NCBI RefSeq assembly: GCF_014654615.1
Contig: NZ_BNBB01000027.1
Coordinates: 17,056 to 81,055, forward strand
Direction of reading: 5' to 3'
DNA length: 64,000 bases
DNA from: Streptosporangium violaceochromogenes
GTDB lineage: Bacteria > Actinomycetota > Actinomycetes > Streptosporangiales > Streptosporangiaceae
A model generated the notes under the pieces. That model saw nothing but the letters and a program-made list of their open reading frames with translations. It searched no databases and had not been told where the DNA came from. Both the position numbers and the translations under genes were made by a program. Numbering within the stretch: position 1 is the stretch's first letter; each line of letters begins with the position of its first letter. Below, piece after piece: positions 1 through 8,649 of the stretch.

Positions 1-171
1 TTCCGCGTGGAGAAGCCGACCCTGTTCCACGTGGACGGCATCGACAAGCAGAAGGTCGGCGAGATCGCCGCGAACATCCGTAAGTTGCGCAAGCCCGACC
101 CCTACAAGGGCAAGGGTGTGCGTTACCAGGGCGAGGTTATCCGCCGCAAGGTCGGAAAGGCTGGTAAGTAG
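1..171 (+). CDS. rplF: 50S ribosomal protein L6, C-terminal end (partial)
   Basis: The window opens inside this gene; 56 codons and a TAG stop are visible. The tail has the L6 C-terminal pattern: a GIDKQKVGEIAANIR helix, then the RKPDPYKGKGVRY segment and a basic end, which in L6 contact 23S rRNA near the factor-binding site. It is followed after 2 bases by rplR, the usual spc-operon order. Only the last third of the protein is present, so nothing can be said about its start or promoter. Confidence 0.97.
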   Translation, partial: FRVEKPTLFHVDGIDKQKVGEIAANIRKLRKPDPYKGKGVRYQGEVIRRKVGKAGK

Positions 172-173
172 GC

Positions 174-557
174 ATGGCTGGCAAGATTGCGTTCGGCAAG
201 CGTATGGCCGCCCGCGCGGTCGCGCGGGCCCGCCGTCACGGCCGAGTCCGCAAGAAGGTGGTCGGTACCCCCGAGCGCCCGCGCCTGGTCGTCAACCGCT
301 CCACGCGGCACCTGTTCGTGCAGATCGTCGACGACTCCCGCGGGCACACCCTGGTGAGCGCCTCCACCATGGACGCCTCTCTGCGCACGGCATCGGGCGC
401 CAAGACCGAGAAGGCGAAGCAGGTCGGCGAGCTTCTTGCTCAGCGGGCCAAGGCCGCCGGGATCACCGCGGTCGTGTTCGACCGTGGCGGAAACCGTTAC
501 GCGGGCCGTCTGGCCGCTCTCGCGGACAGCGCCCGTGAAGGCGGGCTGGAGTTCTGA
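174..557 (+). CDS. rplR: 50S ribosomal protein L18
   Basis: 127 aa, normal length for bacterial L18, which binds 5S rRNA and attaches it to the large subunit. The basic N-terminus, the RPRLVVNRSTRHLFVQIVDD strand region and the C-terminal FDRGGNRYAGR/ALADSAREGGLEF motif are typical. ATG start lies 2 bases after the rplF stop, so translation is probably coupled. Co-transcribed with rpsE downstream. Confidence 0.98.
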   Translation: MAGKIAFGKRMAARAVARARRHGRVRKKVVGTPERPRLVVNRSTRHLFVQIVDDSRGHTLVSASTMDASLRTASGAKTEKAKQVGELLAQRAKAAGITAVVFDRGGNRYAGRLAALADSAREGGLEF

Positions 558-594
558 TGGCCCGTTCTGACAAGAGCAATGAGAGGAACCACTG

Positions 595-1227
<633 letters not shown>

Positions 1228-1230
1228 CCG

Positions 1231-1413
1231 ATGGCACGCCTGAAGATCACGCAGGTCCGATCGAAGATCGGCGGCAAGCAGAACCAGCGTGACTCGCTGC
1301 GTTCGCTCGGTCTGAAGCGAATCGGCGACGTCGTCGTCAAGGAGGACCGCCCGGAGATCCGCGGCATGGTCTCCGTGGTGACGCATCTCGTCACCGTGGA
1401 AGAGGTCGACTGA
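1231..1413 (+). CDS. rpmD: 50S ribosomal protein L30
   Basis: 60 aa, normal length for bacterial L30. The sequence begins MARLKITQVRSKIGGK and carries the family pattern of a short KxQRxSLRSLGLKRIGD helix-strand region followed by RGMVSVVTHLVTVEE. It lies between rpsE and rplO with 2-3 base gaps, as in the spc operon of most bacteria. Confidence 0.97.
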   Translation: MARLKITQVRSKIGGKQNQRDSLRSLGLKRIGDVVVKEDRPEIRGMVSVVTHLVTVEEVD

Positions 1414-1415
1414 AT

Positions 1416-1871
1416 ATGGCAGAGAACACTCCGCTCCGGATCCACCACCTGCGTCCGGCCCCCGGCTCCAACAAGTCCAAGGTCCGCAAGGGCCGCGGTG
1501 AGGCGTCCAAGGGCAAGACCGCCGGTCGTGGCACCAAGGGCACGAAAGCCAGGAACAGCGTTCCTTTCGCCTTCGAGGGTGGTCAGGTTCCGCTTCAGCG
1601 TCGCCTGCCCAAGATGAAGGGCTTCTCCAACGCGCTCTTCAAGACGACCTACCAGGTCGTCAACCTGGACAAGCTCGGTGAGCTGTTCCCCGAGGGCGGC
1701 GACGTCACCGTGGAGACGCTGGTCGCCAAGGGCGCCGTCCGCAAGAATCAGCTCGTGAAGGTCCTGGGAACCGGTGATCTCTCTGTGGCGTTGAACGTGC
1801 AGGCGCACGCTTTCTCCGCCAGCGCCAAGGAGAAGATCGCCGCGGCCGGGGGCTCCGTCTCCGAGCTGTAG
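1416..1871 (+). CDS. rplO: 50S ribosomal protein L15
   Basis: 151 aa. L15 is an early-assembly 23S rRNA-binding protein. The Gly/Lys-rich N-terminal extension (RPAPGSNKSKVRKGRGEASKG and GRGTKGTKARNS) threads into the subunit; the globular C-terminal part includes GGQVPLQRRLPKMKGF and ends AAAGGSVSEL. ATG start is 2 bases after the rpmD stop. It is the last ribosomal gene before a hairpin and secY. Confidence 0.98.
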   Translation: MAENTPLRIHHLRPAPGSNKSKVRKGRGEASKGKTAGRGTKGTKARNSVPFAFEGGQVPLQRRLPKMKGFSNALFKTTYQVVNLDKLGELFPEGGDVTVETLVAKGAVRKNQLVKVLGTGDLSVALNVQAHAFSASAKEKIAAAGGSVSEL

Positions 1872-1884
1872 GCATCCAATACGC

Positions 1885-1915
1885 GGCGCGGGGGCTCGTT
1901 ATGGGCTCCCGCGCC
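1885..1915 (+). terminator. hairpin after rplO
   Basis: A 13-bp GC-rich inverted repeat (GGCGCGGGGGCTC with GGGCTCCCGCGCC, two G-U pairs) around a 5-base loop, 14 bases after the rplO stop. There is no T-run after it. It could be a partial terminator or RNA-processing hairpin separating the ribosomal genes from secY. Confidence 0.5.
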
Positions 1916-2048
1916 CGTAGTGCGTTAGAGTTCGCTGGACGGTGAGACTCAACTCGTTTCCGCGAGCTCGCTGACTTTTCGTAGCAAAGATGGACCACCC
2001 CCGCACCATCGTTGACCGACCTCGCCTTTCAGGCGCGCAGGAGGGACC

Positions 2049-3365
2049 GTGCTGACCGCGTTTACCCGAGCGTTCCGTACGCCGGACCTGCGCAAGAAGT
2101 TGCTCTTCACGCTGGGCATCATCGCGCTGTTCCGACTCGGTTCGGTTCTCCCGACCCCGGGTGTGCACACAGAGAACATCAGCCGCTGTCTCAGTCAGGC
2201 CAAGGCCGGAGACTCCGGCAATCTCTACGGAATGGTGCAGCTCTTCAGTGGTGGGGCGTTGCTGAAGCTGTCGGTGTTCGCCCTGGGCATCATGCCCTAC
2301 ATCACGGCGAGCATCATCCTTCAGCTCCTGGTTGTGGTGATCCCCAGGCTGGAGGCCCTCAAGAAAGAAGGGCAGGCCGGCCAGACCAAGATCACCCAGT
2401 ATACCCGCTATCTGACGATCGGCCTCGCGATTCTCCAGTCGACGGCCTTCATCGCCCTGGCGCGCAGCGGGCAGCTTTTCCCGCAGTGTCGTGAGGACGT
2501 TCTTCTCGACAAGAACAACATCTTCGTCATCATCACGATGGTGATCACGATGACCGCCGGCACCGCCGTGATCATGTGGCTGGGCGAGCTCGTCACCGAC
2601 CGGGGCGTCGGCAACGGCATGTCCATCCTGATCTTCACCCAGGTCATCGCGGTCTTCCCCGTCGAGCTGATGACCATCGCCCGGACCAAGGGCCTCTTCG
2701 TCTTCGCCGTCGTCATCGTGACCGGTATCGCCATGATCGCCCTGGTGGTCATGGTCGAGCAGGCGCAGCGCCGCGTGCCGGTGCAGTACGCCAAGCGCAT
2801 GGTGGGCCGCCGGATGTACGGGGGGACCTCCACCTACATCCCGTTGAAGGTGAACCAGGCGGGCATCATCCCCGTCATCTTCGCCTCCTCGCTGCTCTAC
2901 CTCCCGCAGCTGATCACCACGCTCTTCACCAACTCCCAGGAGGAGCCGCACCCGATCGTCCAGTGGATCAACCAGAACCTGGTCTCGGGTGACACTCCGG
3001 CCTACATGATCACCTTCTTCCTCCTGATCGTCTTCTTCACCTACTTCTACGTGTCCATTACCTTCAACCCCGTTGAAGTCGCCGACAACATGAAGAAGTA
3101 CGGTGGATTCATCCCGGGCATCCGTCCGGGCCGGCCGACGGCTGAATATCTCAACTACGTGCTCACGCGACTGACCGCTCCTGGGGCGCTCTATCTGGGC
3201 CTGATCTCCATGGTGCCGATCGTCGCGCTGGCGCTCGTCGGTGCGACCCAGAACTTCCCGTTCGGAGGGACGAGCATTCTGATCATGGTTGGTGTCGGAC
3301 TGGACACCGTGAAGCAGATCGAGAGCCAGCTCCAGCAGCGCAACTACGAAGGTTTCCTGAAGTAG
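2049..3365 (+). CDS. secY: protein translocase subunit SecY
   Basis: 438 aa with ten predicted membrane helices, the pore subunit of the SecYEG protein-export channel in the cytoplasmic membrane. Recognisable landmarks are FTRAFRTPDLRKKLLFT at the N-terminus, the plug/TM2 region LFSGGALLKLSVFALGIMPYITASII, the loop YAKRMVGRRMYGG, and the C-terminal GTSILIMVGVGLDTVKQIE. The GTG start follows AGGAGGGA. The stop overlaps the adk GTG by one base. A 177-base gap with a hairpin precedes it, so it may have its own promoter. Confidence 0.98.
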   Translation: MLTAFTRAFRTPDLRKKLLFTLGIIALFRLGSVLPTPGVHTENISRCLSQAKAGDSGNLYGMVQLFSGGALLKLSVFALGIMPYITASIILQLLVVVIPRLEALKKEGQAGQTKITQYTRYLTIGLAILQSTAFIALARSGQLFPQCREDVLLDKNNIFVIITMVITMTAGTAVIMWLGELVTDRGVGNGMSILIFTQVIAVFPVELMTIARTKGLFVFAVVIVTGIAMIALVVMVEQAQRRVPVQYAKRMVGRRMYGGTSTYIPLKVNQAGIIPVIFASSLLYLPQLITTLFTNSQEEPHPIVQWINQNLVSGDTPAYMITFFLLIVFFTYFYVSITFNPVEVADNMKKYGGFIPGIRPGRPTAEYLNYVLTRLTAPGALYLGLISMVPIVALALVGATQNFPFGGTSILIMVGVGLDTVKQIESQLQQRNYEGFLK

Positions 3366-4015
3366 TGCGTCTCGTCCTGGTCGGGCCCCCCGGAGCGGGT
3401 AAGGGGACGCAGGCCCAGTTCGTCGCGTCGAACCTGTCGATCCCGAAGATTTCGACAGGGGACATCTTCCGTGCCAATGTCTCGGGCGGTACGGAACTCG
3501 GCAAGCTTGCCAAGCAGTACATGGACCGTGGTGACCTCGTGCCCGACAAGGTCACCGTCGCCATGGTTCGCGACCGCCTCTCCGAGTGCGACGCGATGGA
3601 CGGCTTTCTGCTCGACGGCTTCCCCCGGAACGTGCCGCAGGCCGAGATCCTGAAGAAGATACTCGCCGAGTTCGGTGTCGGCCTGGACATCGTCCTGGAG
3701 CTCGTGGTCGACGACGAGGAGGTCGTGCGGCGGCTGGCCGGCCGCCGGACCTGCAGCCAGTGCGGGCGTATCTGGCACGTCGACTTCGACGACAAGCAGG
3801 ACGACATCTGTGACGCCTGCGGCGGGCATCTCTACCAGCGGGACGACGACAAAGAGGCGACCGTCCGGCACCGGCTGGAGGTCTACCAGGAGCAGACCGC
3901 CCCGCTCGTCTCCTTCTACGCCGACGAGGGGATCCTGGTCGGGGTGGACGCCACCGGACCGGTGGAAGCGGTCACCCAGCGCGCGATGGAGGCTCTGAGT
4001 CCCTTCGTCGATTAG
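3365..4015 (+). CDS. adk: adenylate kinase, zinc-lid type
   Basis: 216 aa cytosolic enzyme converting ATP + AMP to 2 ADP. The P-loop GPPGAGKGTQ is at residues 7-16 and the AMP-site segments STGDIFRANV and DGFPRN are present. The lid holds four cysteines (C130, C133, C149, C152; CX2C-X15-CX2C), the structural zinc site known in Gram-positive Adks. Many actinobacterial Adks are the shorter form without zinc, so the long Cys4-lid form is worth noting. GTG start overlaps the secY stop by one base, implying coupled translation. Confidence 0.97.
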   Translation: MRLVLVGPPGAGKGTQAQFVASNLSIPKISTGDIFRANVSGGTELGKLAKQYMDRGDLVPDKVTVAMVRDRLSECDAMDGFLLDGFPRNVPQAEILKKILAEFGVGLDIVLELVVDDEEVVRRLAGRRTCSQCGRIWHVDFDDKQDDICDACGGHLYQRDDDKEATVRHRLEVYQEQTAPLVSFYADEGILVGVDATGPVEAVTQRAMEALSPFVD

Positions 4016-4136
4016 AGAGATATGTGCCCGGTACGCCATCCATGACATCTCATGGGTGGCGTGCTGTGGTTTAGGGCACAATCGGGGGAATTGAGCTCCC
4101 GAATTGTCCGTTGAGTAACCCCAGGGGGGTATACAC

Positions 4137-4958
4137 GTGTTCAAGAGGAACAAGCACGGCATCCAAATAAAGACGCCCGAGCAACTCCAGAAGATGCGGG
4201 CGGCGGGGCTGGTGGTGGGCCGCACGCTGGAGCTGCTCCGCCGTAGTGTCCAGCCGGGGATGACGCCGCTGGACCTCGACGCGATCGCCGAGAAGGCCAT
4301 TCGCGAGGAGGGAGCCGTCCCCTCCTTCAAGGGCTACCAGGGGTTTCCCGCGACGATCTGCGCCTCGGTGAACCACGAGGTCGTCCACGGCATCCCCGGC
4401 GACCGGCGTGCCCTTCGCGAAGGCGACATCATCTCCATCGACTGCGGCGCCATCCTGGACGGCTGGCACGGCGACTCGGCCGTCACCGTCGCGGTCGGCG
4501 AGGTGGACCCCCGGCTCACCGAGCTGATGCGGGTCACCGAGGAGGCCATGTGGCGGGGCATCGCCGCCCTCACCGTCGGCGGGCACCTGTCCGACGTCGG
4601 CCACCGGGTGGAACGGTATGTCCGCTCCCAGGGCCGTTACGGCATCCCCCAGGAGTACGGCGGGCACGGCATCGGCACCGAGATGCACATGGACCCCTGG
4701 GTCGCCAACCACGGCAAGCCGGGCAGGGGACCCCGTCTTGAGGCGGGCATGTGCCTGGCCATCGAGCCGATGGTGAACCTGGGCACCGACCGGACCAAGG
4801 TGCTGTCCGACGAGTGGACGGTCGTCACCGTCGACGGCAGGGCCTCGGCGCACTTCGAGCACAGCGTCGCGGTGACACATAATGGACCGTGGGTGCTGAC
4901 CGCTCTCGACGGGGGCGAAGGGCGGCTCGCCGGGCTGATGGGAGACGCGGGCAGGTGA
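4137..4958 (+). CDS. map: type I methionine aminopeptidase
   Basis: 273 aa. Removes the initiator Met from nascent proteins. The metal ligands of the pita-bread fold are visible: Asp in SIDCGAILDGWHGDSAVT (two Asp), His in GGHGIGTEMH, Glu in AIEPMVN and Glu in HFEHSVAVT. The GTG start follows CCAGGGGGG. The next gene starts within its stop codon region. Its place after secY-adk is the standard actinobacterial order; the 121-base gap before it may hold a secondary promoter. Confidence 0.96.
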   Translation: MFKRNKHGIQIKTPEQLQKMRAAGLVVGRTLELLRRSVQPGMTPLDLDAIAEKAIREEGAVPSFKGYQGFPATICASVNHEVVHGIPGDRRALREGDIISIDCGAILDGWHGDSAVTVAVGEVDPRLTELMRVTEEAMWRGIAALTVGGHLSDVGHRVERYVRSQGRYGIPQEYGGHGIGTEMHMDPWVANHGKPGRGPRLEAGMCLAIEPMVNLGTDRTKVLSDEWTVVTVDGRASAHFEHSVAVTHNGPWVLTALDGGEGRLAGLMGDAGR

Positions 4959-5434
4959 CCCCGCCCGCCGACGAACGGAAGTGGTCGCCGATGGTTCCTG
5001 GTCCGGAGATGCGAGCCTCGGACGGAGACCGCGACAAGGTCGCCGCCGTACTGCGAGAGCACTACGCCCAGGGCAGGCTCACCGTCGAGGAGTTCGACGA
5101 ACGCCTGGAACTGCTGTACGCCAGCAAGACCTACGGCGAGCTCGCCCGGCTCACCACCGACCTTCCCGACGTCGACCTGGCGCGGCTGTCGCCCGCCCCG
5201 CGGCCTCACCCCGGGCACGACCCCGCCCGGCGGGCCCGGCGCAAGGACGCCCAGGGCATGTGGGCCACCTGGGCCGTGGCGAGCGGCGTCAACTGGATGA
5301 TCTGGCTCATCGTCGGCGTGACGAACGGCCTCGAATTCCCCTACCCCTGGCCGCTGTGGGTCATGGGGCCGTGGGGTGTGGTGCTGCTGATCGGCACGTT
5401 CTTCACCGGTCCGGACGACAGGCCGAAGCGGTAA
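4955..5434 (+). CDS. DUF1707 (SHOCT-like) membrane protein
   Basis: About 159 aa from a GTG that overlaps the map stop (GTGA). An in-frame ATG at 4991 is an alternative. The N-terminal DUF1707 domain is clear: MRASDGDRDKVAAVLREHYAQGRLTVEEFDERL followed by YASKTYGELARLTTDLP. A charged linker leads to two C-terminal hydrophobic segments (WAVASGVNWMIWLIVGV and WPLWVMGPWGVVLLIGTFF), so the DUF1707 part probably faces the cytosol. DUF1707 proteins are common in actinobacteria and have no agreed function. Confidence 0.85.
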   Translation: MTPPADERKWSPMVPGPEMRASDGDRDKVAAVLREHYAQGRLTVEEFDERLELLYASKTYGELARLTTDLPDVDLARLSPAPRPHPGHDPARRARRKDAQGMWATWAVASGVNWMIWLIVGVTNGLEFPYPWPLWVMGPWGVVLLIGTFFTGPDDRPKR

Positions 5435-5629
5435 CGGTCCACCGCGGGGCGGCGAACGCGTGTTCCCTCCGTGCCACTCGCGCTGCGGGGCGGCGGGGCC
5501 TCCGGCCGGCGGTCCTTCTTCGGCGGACCTTTTCGCGTTCTGCCGGAACTTTACCCTCAGGGGAAGTTGGGGCGGGTGAGGCCGGGTAGGTGATCGTTGT
5601 CGGGGCACGCCGTGAGGTGGGGGTGAGCG

Positions 5630-6148
5630 ATGGGCCGCGGGCGAGATCCTGTGGCGCCGGCCAAGGCCGCGGCGGCCGCTTTCGTGTTCGCGGCGGCCGC
5701 TTTCGTGTTCGCGGGGGGCGCGGCGACGCCCGACGGCGTGCGGGTCACCCCGCAGACGGTCCGTCCCGGGCAGCTCGTGAGCGTCTCGGCGGACACGTGC
5801 GTGGCGCCGGCGACCGCGTACTCCGCGGCCTTCAGCGCCACCTCGGCACGCCTGCGGGAACGCGCCGACACGATGCAGGGCCTGGCCCGCGTCAGCTCCC
5901 ACGCCGCGCCCGGGACCTACGCCGTCACCGTCCGGTGCGTCAGGGGCGGGCCGTACAACGGAACCTTCGTGGTGGGCGACCCGCACCCCGCGGTCGCGCC
6001 CGGCGCCGAGGGCGGCGGCCCGGCCGTGCCGGCCTCCGAGGGCGCCGCGCGCACGGCCTGGCTCTTCGGGGCGCTGGCTCTGGTCGTGACGATCGCCGGG
6101 GCGGGACTCGCGCTGGCGCGCGGGCACCGCGGGCAGAGCGGCCACTAG
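5630..6148 (+). CDS. small exported protein, two-cysteine Ig-like domain, C-terminal membrane helix
   Basis: 172 aa, no named family recognised. It has a signal-like Ala-rich hydrophobic stretch (residues 11-31) containing a duplicated AAAAFVF heptad, an outer domain with VRVTPQTVRPGQLVSVSADTC and APGTYAVTVRC (C57, C103, likely a disulfide), a Pro/Ala/Gly spacer, a membrane helix at about 143-163 and a short basic tail. The same architecture and motif pair occur in the protein at 38919-39692, which sits next to a sortase. The upstream 195 bases hold no other gene. Confidence 0.7.
   Translation: MGRGRDPVAPAKAAAAAFVFAAAAFVFAGGAATPDGVRVTPQTVRPGQLVSVSADTCVAPATAYSAAFSATSARLRERADTMQGLARVSSHAAPGTYAVTVRCVRGGPYNGTFVVGDPHPAVAPGAEGGGPAVPASEGAARTAWLFGALALVVTIAGAGLALARGHRGQSGH
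5669..5710 (+). repeat. 21-bp perfect tandem duplication inside a signal peptide
   Basis: Two identical 21-base copies (5669-5689 and 5690-5710), beginning GCGGCGGCC and ending TTCGTGTTC, encode the repeated heptapeptide AAAAFVF of the signal segment. The duplication keeps frame and lengthens the hydrophobic core. Confidence 0.9.
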
Positions 6149-6152
6149 ACCT

Positions 6153-6214
6153 CCGTGCCCGCCCGGGACTGCTTATGCGGGTCATCGGCGGGACCGCGCT
6201 CCGGGCGGGCACGG
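6153..6214 (+). terminator. long inverted repeat after the 5.6-kb exported protein
   Basis: Arms CCGTGCCCGCCCGG (6153-6166) and CCGGGCGGGCACGG (6201-6214) pair perfectly over 14 bp around a 34-base loop, starting 5 bases after the stop codon. Position suggests a transcript end; no T-run. The remaining 6215-6588 stretch is GC-rich leader sequence before infA with no gene seen except the promoter candidate listed next. Confidence 0.5.
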
Positions 6215-6430
6215 ATCCATGAGAACGGCGCCCGCGCGCCCTGTGGGCGGCGGAGCGGGCCTCTCGCCCCGGCGGTGGGATCTTCCCGGGCCGGGCGCGC
6301 CCGCACCCCTCACGGGCGCGCTGAGCCGCGCCCGGCCGCGCGCGGCGGGGCGGGCCCGCCGGAGGCGGATATCTCACCTCGGATCTGCGGTATCCTGAGT
6401 AGCGGTTGTGTCAAGGTACCGGCCGTCTGC

Positions 6431-6460
6431 TTCGCATTTCATCGCCCGGTACCGTACACT
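6431..6460 (+). promoter_or_regulatory. candidate infA promoter
   Basis: TTCGCA (6431-6436), 18-base spacer, TACACT (6455-6460), about 130 bases upstream of the infA ATG. The -10 is good for an actinobacterial housekeeping sigma factor; the -35 is weak. Confidence 0.35.
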
Positions 6461-6588
6461 CCTTTTTCGGTTCACTATGACCCATTGCGCATCGCCGGTG
6501 TTGCAACCGCTGCTCTCATCGAAGCGCTGGGTCGCGGCTGCTTAGTGTTCCGAAGCCTCAGACGACCGATCAGTGAAACGCGAGGGAC

Positions 6589-6810
6589 ATGGCCAAGAAA
6601 GACGGCGCCATCGAGATCGAGGGCACTGTGGTTGAGTCGCTCCCGAACGCAATGTTCCGGGTACAGCTCGACAACGGCCATAAGGTCCTGGCCCACATCA
6701 GCGGGCGAATGCGGATGCACTACATCCGGATCCTCCCCGACGACAGGGTTGTTGTCGAACTGAGCCCCTACGACCTCAGTCGTGGGCGGATCGTCTACCG
6801 ATACAAGTAA
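6589..6810 (+). CDS. infA: translation initiation factor IF-1
   Basis: 73 aa, a single S1/OB-fold domain that binds the 30S A site during initiation. Sequence MAKKDGAIEIEGTVVESLPNAMFRV, GHKVLAHISGRMRMHYIRILPGD-like and DLSRGRIVYRYK is diagnostic. The SD is weak (GAGGGAC). Starts the infA-rpmJ-rpsM-rpsK-rpsD-rpoA-rplQ operon. Confidence 0.98.
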   Translation: MAKKDGAIEIEGTVVESLPNAMFRVQLDNGHKVLAHISGRMRMHYIRILPDDRVVVELSPYDLSRGRIVYRYK

Positions 6811-6835
6811 GCGTCTGAGGGACGAACAAGGGACA

Positions 6836-6949
6836 ATGAAGGTCAAGCCGAGCGTCAAGAAGATCTGCGACAAGTGCAAGGTGATTCGCCGGCACGGTCG
6901 CGTCATGGTGATCTGCGACAACCTGCGCCACAAGCAGCGCCAGGGCTAG
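6836..6949 (+). CDS. rpmJ: 50S ribosomal protein L36, zinc-binding (C+) form
   Basis: 37 aa, found by reading the gap between infA and rpsM: starts MKVKPSVKKICDKCK and ends LRHKQRQG. Cys11, Cys14, Cys27 and His32 form the CCCH zinc ribbon, so this is the C+ paralogue used when zinc is plentiful. ATG is preceded by AAGGGAC and lies 25 bases after infA. Actinobacteria often carry a C- copy elsewhere under Zur control. Confidence 0.97.
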   Translation: MKVKPSVKKICDKCKVIRRHGRVMVICDNLRHKQRQG

Positions 6950-7160
6950 TCGTGACCGCCCCGCGCAGGAGTCCGCTCACCAGTGGCGGACTCGACCCAT
7001 GTGGGGCCACAAAGTAATCGCGTCTCCCACCCGCGCAGGCGGCCTCCAACGGCCGAACCACGCGGGCGACCCCCGGTCGGAGGCCGGGGCCCTCACCCCG
7101 GGCATGGGGAGGGGAGGGCGGGCGTAGGACCTCCGCCACAACGAAGGAGAATGCCCGACC

Positions 7161-7541
7161 ATGGCTCGCCTGGTTGGTGTCGACCTCCCCCGCGACAAGC
7201 GGCTGGAGATCGCTCTCACCTACATTTTCGGGATCGGCCGCACCCGCGCGCTGGAAACGCTCAAGGCGACCGGCGTGAGCGGCGACCTGCGGGTTCACCA
7301 GCTCACGGACGAAGAGCTCGTGCCGCTGCGTGACTACATCGAGGCCAACTTCAAGATCGAAGGTGACCTCCGCCGCGAGATCCAGGCCGACATCCGCCGC
7401 AAGATCGAGATTCAGTGCTACCAGGGCATCCGGCACCGCCGTGGCCTTCCCGTGCACGGTCAGCGTACGCAGACCAACGCGCGCACCCGTAAGGGCAAGA
7501 AGAAGACCGTGGCCGGCAAGAAGAAGCCCGGCAAGAAGTAG
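7161..7541 (+). CDS. rpsM: 30S ribosomal protein S13
   Basis: 126 aa. S13 sits in the head of the 30S subunit and contacts the P-site tRNA through its basic C-terminal tail. Core MARLVGVDLPRDKRLEIALTYIFGIG, the conserved CYQGIRHRRGLPVHGQRT and the tail TNARTRKGKKKTVAGKKKPGKK are intact. AAGGAG lies upstream of the ATG. The 211-base gap after rpmJ is unusually wide for this operon and contains no gene. Confidence 0.98.
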   Translation: MARLVGVDLPRDKRLEIALTYIFGIGRTRALETLKATGVSGDLRVHQLTDEELVPLRDYIEANFKIEGDLRREIQADIRRKIEIQCYQGIRHRRGLPVHGQRTQTNARTRKGKKKTVAGKKKPGKK

Positions 7542-7586
7542 TCCGCGCAGCCGCAGGACCGAAGACCTCAGGAGTGAAGGCGAAGA

Positions 7587-7991
7587 ATGCCTCCTAAGAG
7601 CCGCCAGGGTGCCCCTAAGAAGGTGCGCCGCAAGGAGAAGAAGAACGTCGCTCATGGGCACGCCCATATCAAGAGCACGTTCAACAACACGATCGTTTCG
7701 ATCACCGACCCGAACGGGAACGTGATCTCCTGGGCCAGCGCCGGCCACGTCGGGTTCAAGGGCTCCCGTAAGTCCACCCCGTTCGCCGCGCAGATGGCCG
7801 CCGAGAACGCCGCTCGCCGGGCCATGGAGCACGGCATGCGGAAGGTCGACGTCTTCGTCAAGGGCCCCGGCTCCGGCCGTGAGACCGCGATCCGTTCGCT
7901 GCAGGCGACCGGCCTTGAGGTCGGCTCCATCCAGGACGTCACCCCCGTGCCGCACAACGGCTGCCGTCCGCCCAAGCGCCGTCGCGTCTGA
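7587..7991 (+). CDS. rpsK: 30S ribosomal protein S11
   Basis: 134 aa. S11 forms the mRNA exit channel wall on the platform. Basic N-terminus, then AHGHAHIKSTFNNTIVSITDPNGNVISWASAG, GSRKSTPFAAQMAA and the C-terminal VTPVPHNGCRPPKRRRV are diagnostic. ATG follows GAAGGCGAAGA. Lies 45 bases after rpsM and 20 before rpsD. Confidence 0.98.
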   Translation: MPPKSRQGAPKKVRRKEKKNVAHGHAHIKSTFNNTIVSITDPNGNVISWASAGHVGFKGSRKSTPFAAQMAAENAARRAMEHGMRKVDVFVKGPGSGRETAIRSLQATGLEVGSIQDVTPVPHNGCRPPKRRRV

Positions 7992-8011
7992 CGCCCAGGA
8001 GAAGATAGAAA

Positions 8012-8638
8012 ATGGCTCGTTACACGGGTGCGGACTGCAAGCTCTGCCGCAGGGAGAAGACCAAGCTCTTCCTCAAGGGCAAGAAGTGCGAGTCCGCGAA
8101 GTGCCCCATCGAGATCCGTCCTTACCCGCCGGGTGAGCACGGCCGCGGCCGGCCCAAGGAGTCGGAGTACCAGCTCCAGCTCCGTGAGAAGCAGAAGACC
8201 CGCCGCATCTACGGCGTCCTCGAGAAGCAGTTCCACAACTACTACGAGGAGGCCAACCGCAAGGGCGGCAAGACCGGCGAGAACCTTCTCCAGATCCTGG
8301 AGAGCCGTCTCGACAACGTGGTCTACCGCGCCGGGTTCGCCGAGTCCCGCGACGCCGCCCGCCAGCAGGTCCGCCACGGCCACATCCTGGTGAACGGCAA
8401 GAAGGTCGACATCCCGTCGTACCGCGTGCGCGAGCACGACATCGTCGAGGTCCGCGAGAAGTCGCGCAACCTCCTGCCCTACGAGGTCGCCCGCGCCACC
8501 GCCGGTGACAAGACGTACCCGGCCTGGCTGGGCGTCGCCCCGGACGCCCTGCGCGTCCTGGTGCACCAGCTCCCGGTCCGTCAGCAGATCGACACGCAGG
8601 TCCAGGAGCAGTTGATCGTCGAGCTCTACTCCAAGTAG
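8012..8638 (+). CDS. rpsD: 30S ribosomal protein S4, zinc-binding (C+) form
   Basis: 208 aa, primary 16S rRNA-binding assembly protein. The N-terminus carries C9, C12, C26 and C31 (CX2C-X13-CX4C), the zinc-binding type. The S4 RNA-binding domain follows (ESRLDNVVYRAGFAESRDAARQQVRHGHILVNGKKVDIPSYRV) and the protein ends VQEQLIVELYSK. AGGAG lies upstream of the ATG. A strong hairpin separates it from rpoA. Confidence 0.98.
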   Translation: MARYTGADCKLCRREKTKLFLKGKKCESAKCPIEIRPYPPGEHGRGRPKESEYQLQLREKQKTRRIYGVLEKQFHNYYEEANRKGGKTGENLLQILESRLDNVVYRAGFAESRDAARQQVRHGHILVNGKKVDIPSYRVREHDIVEVREKSRNLLPYEVARATAGDKTYPAWLGVAPDALRVLVHQLPVRQQIDTQVQEQLIVELYSK

Positions 8639-8649
8639 CGGCTCGCGCG

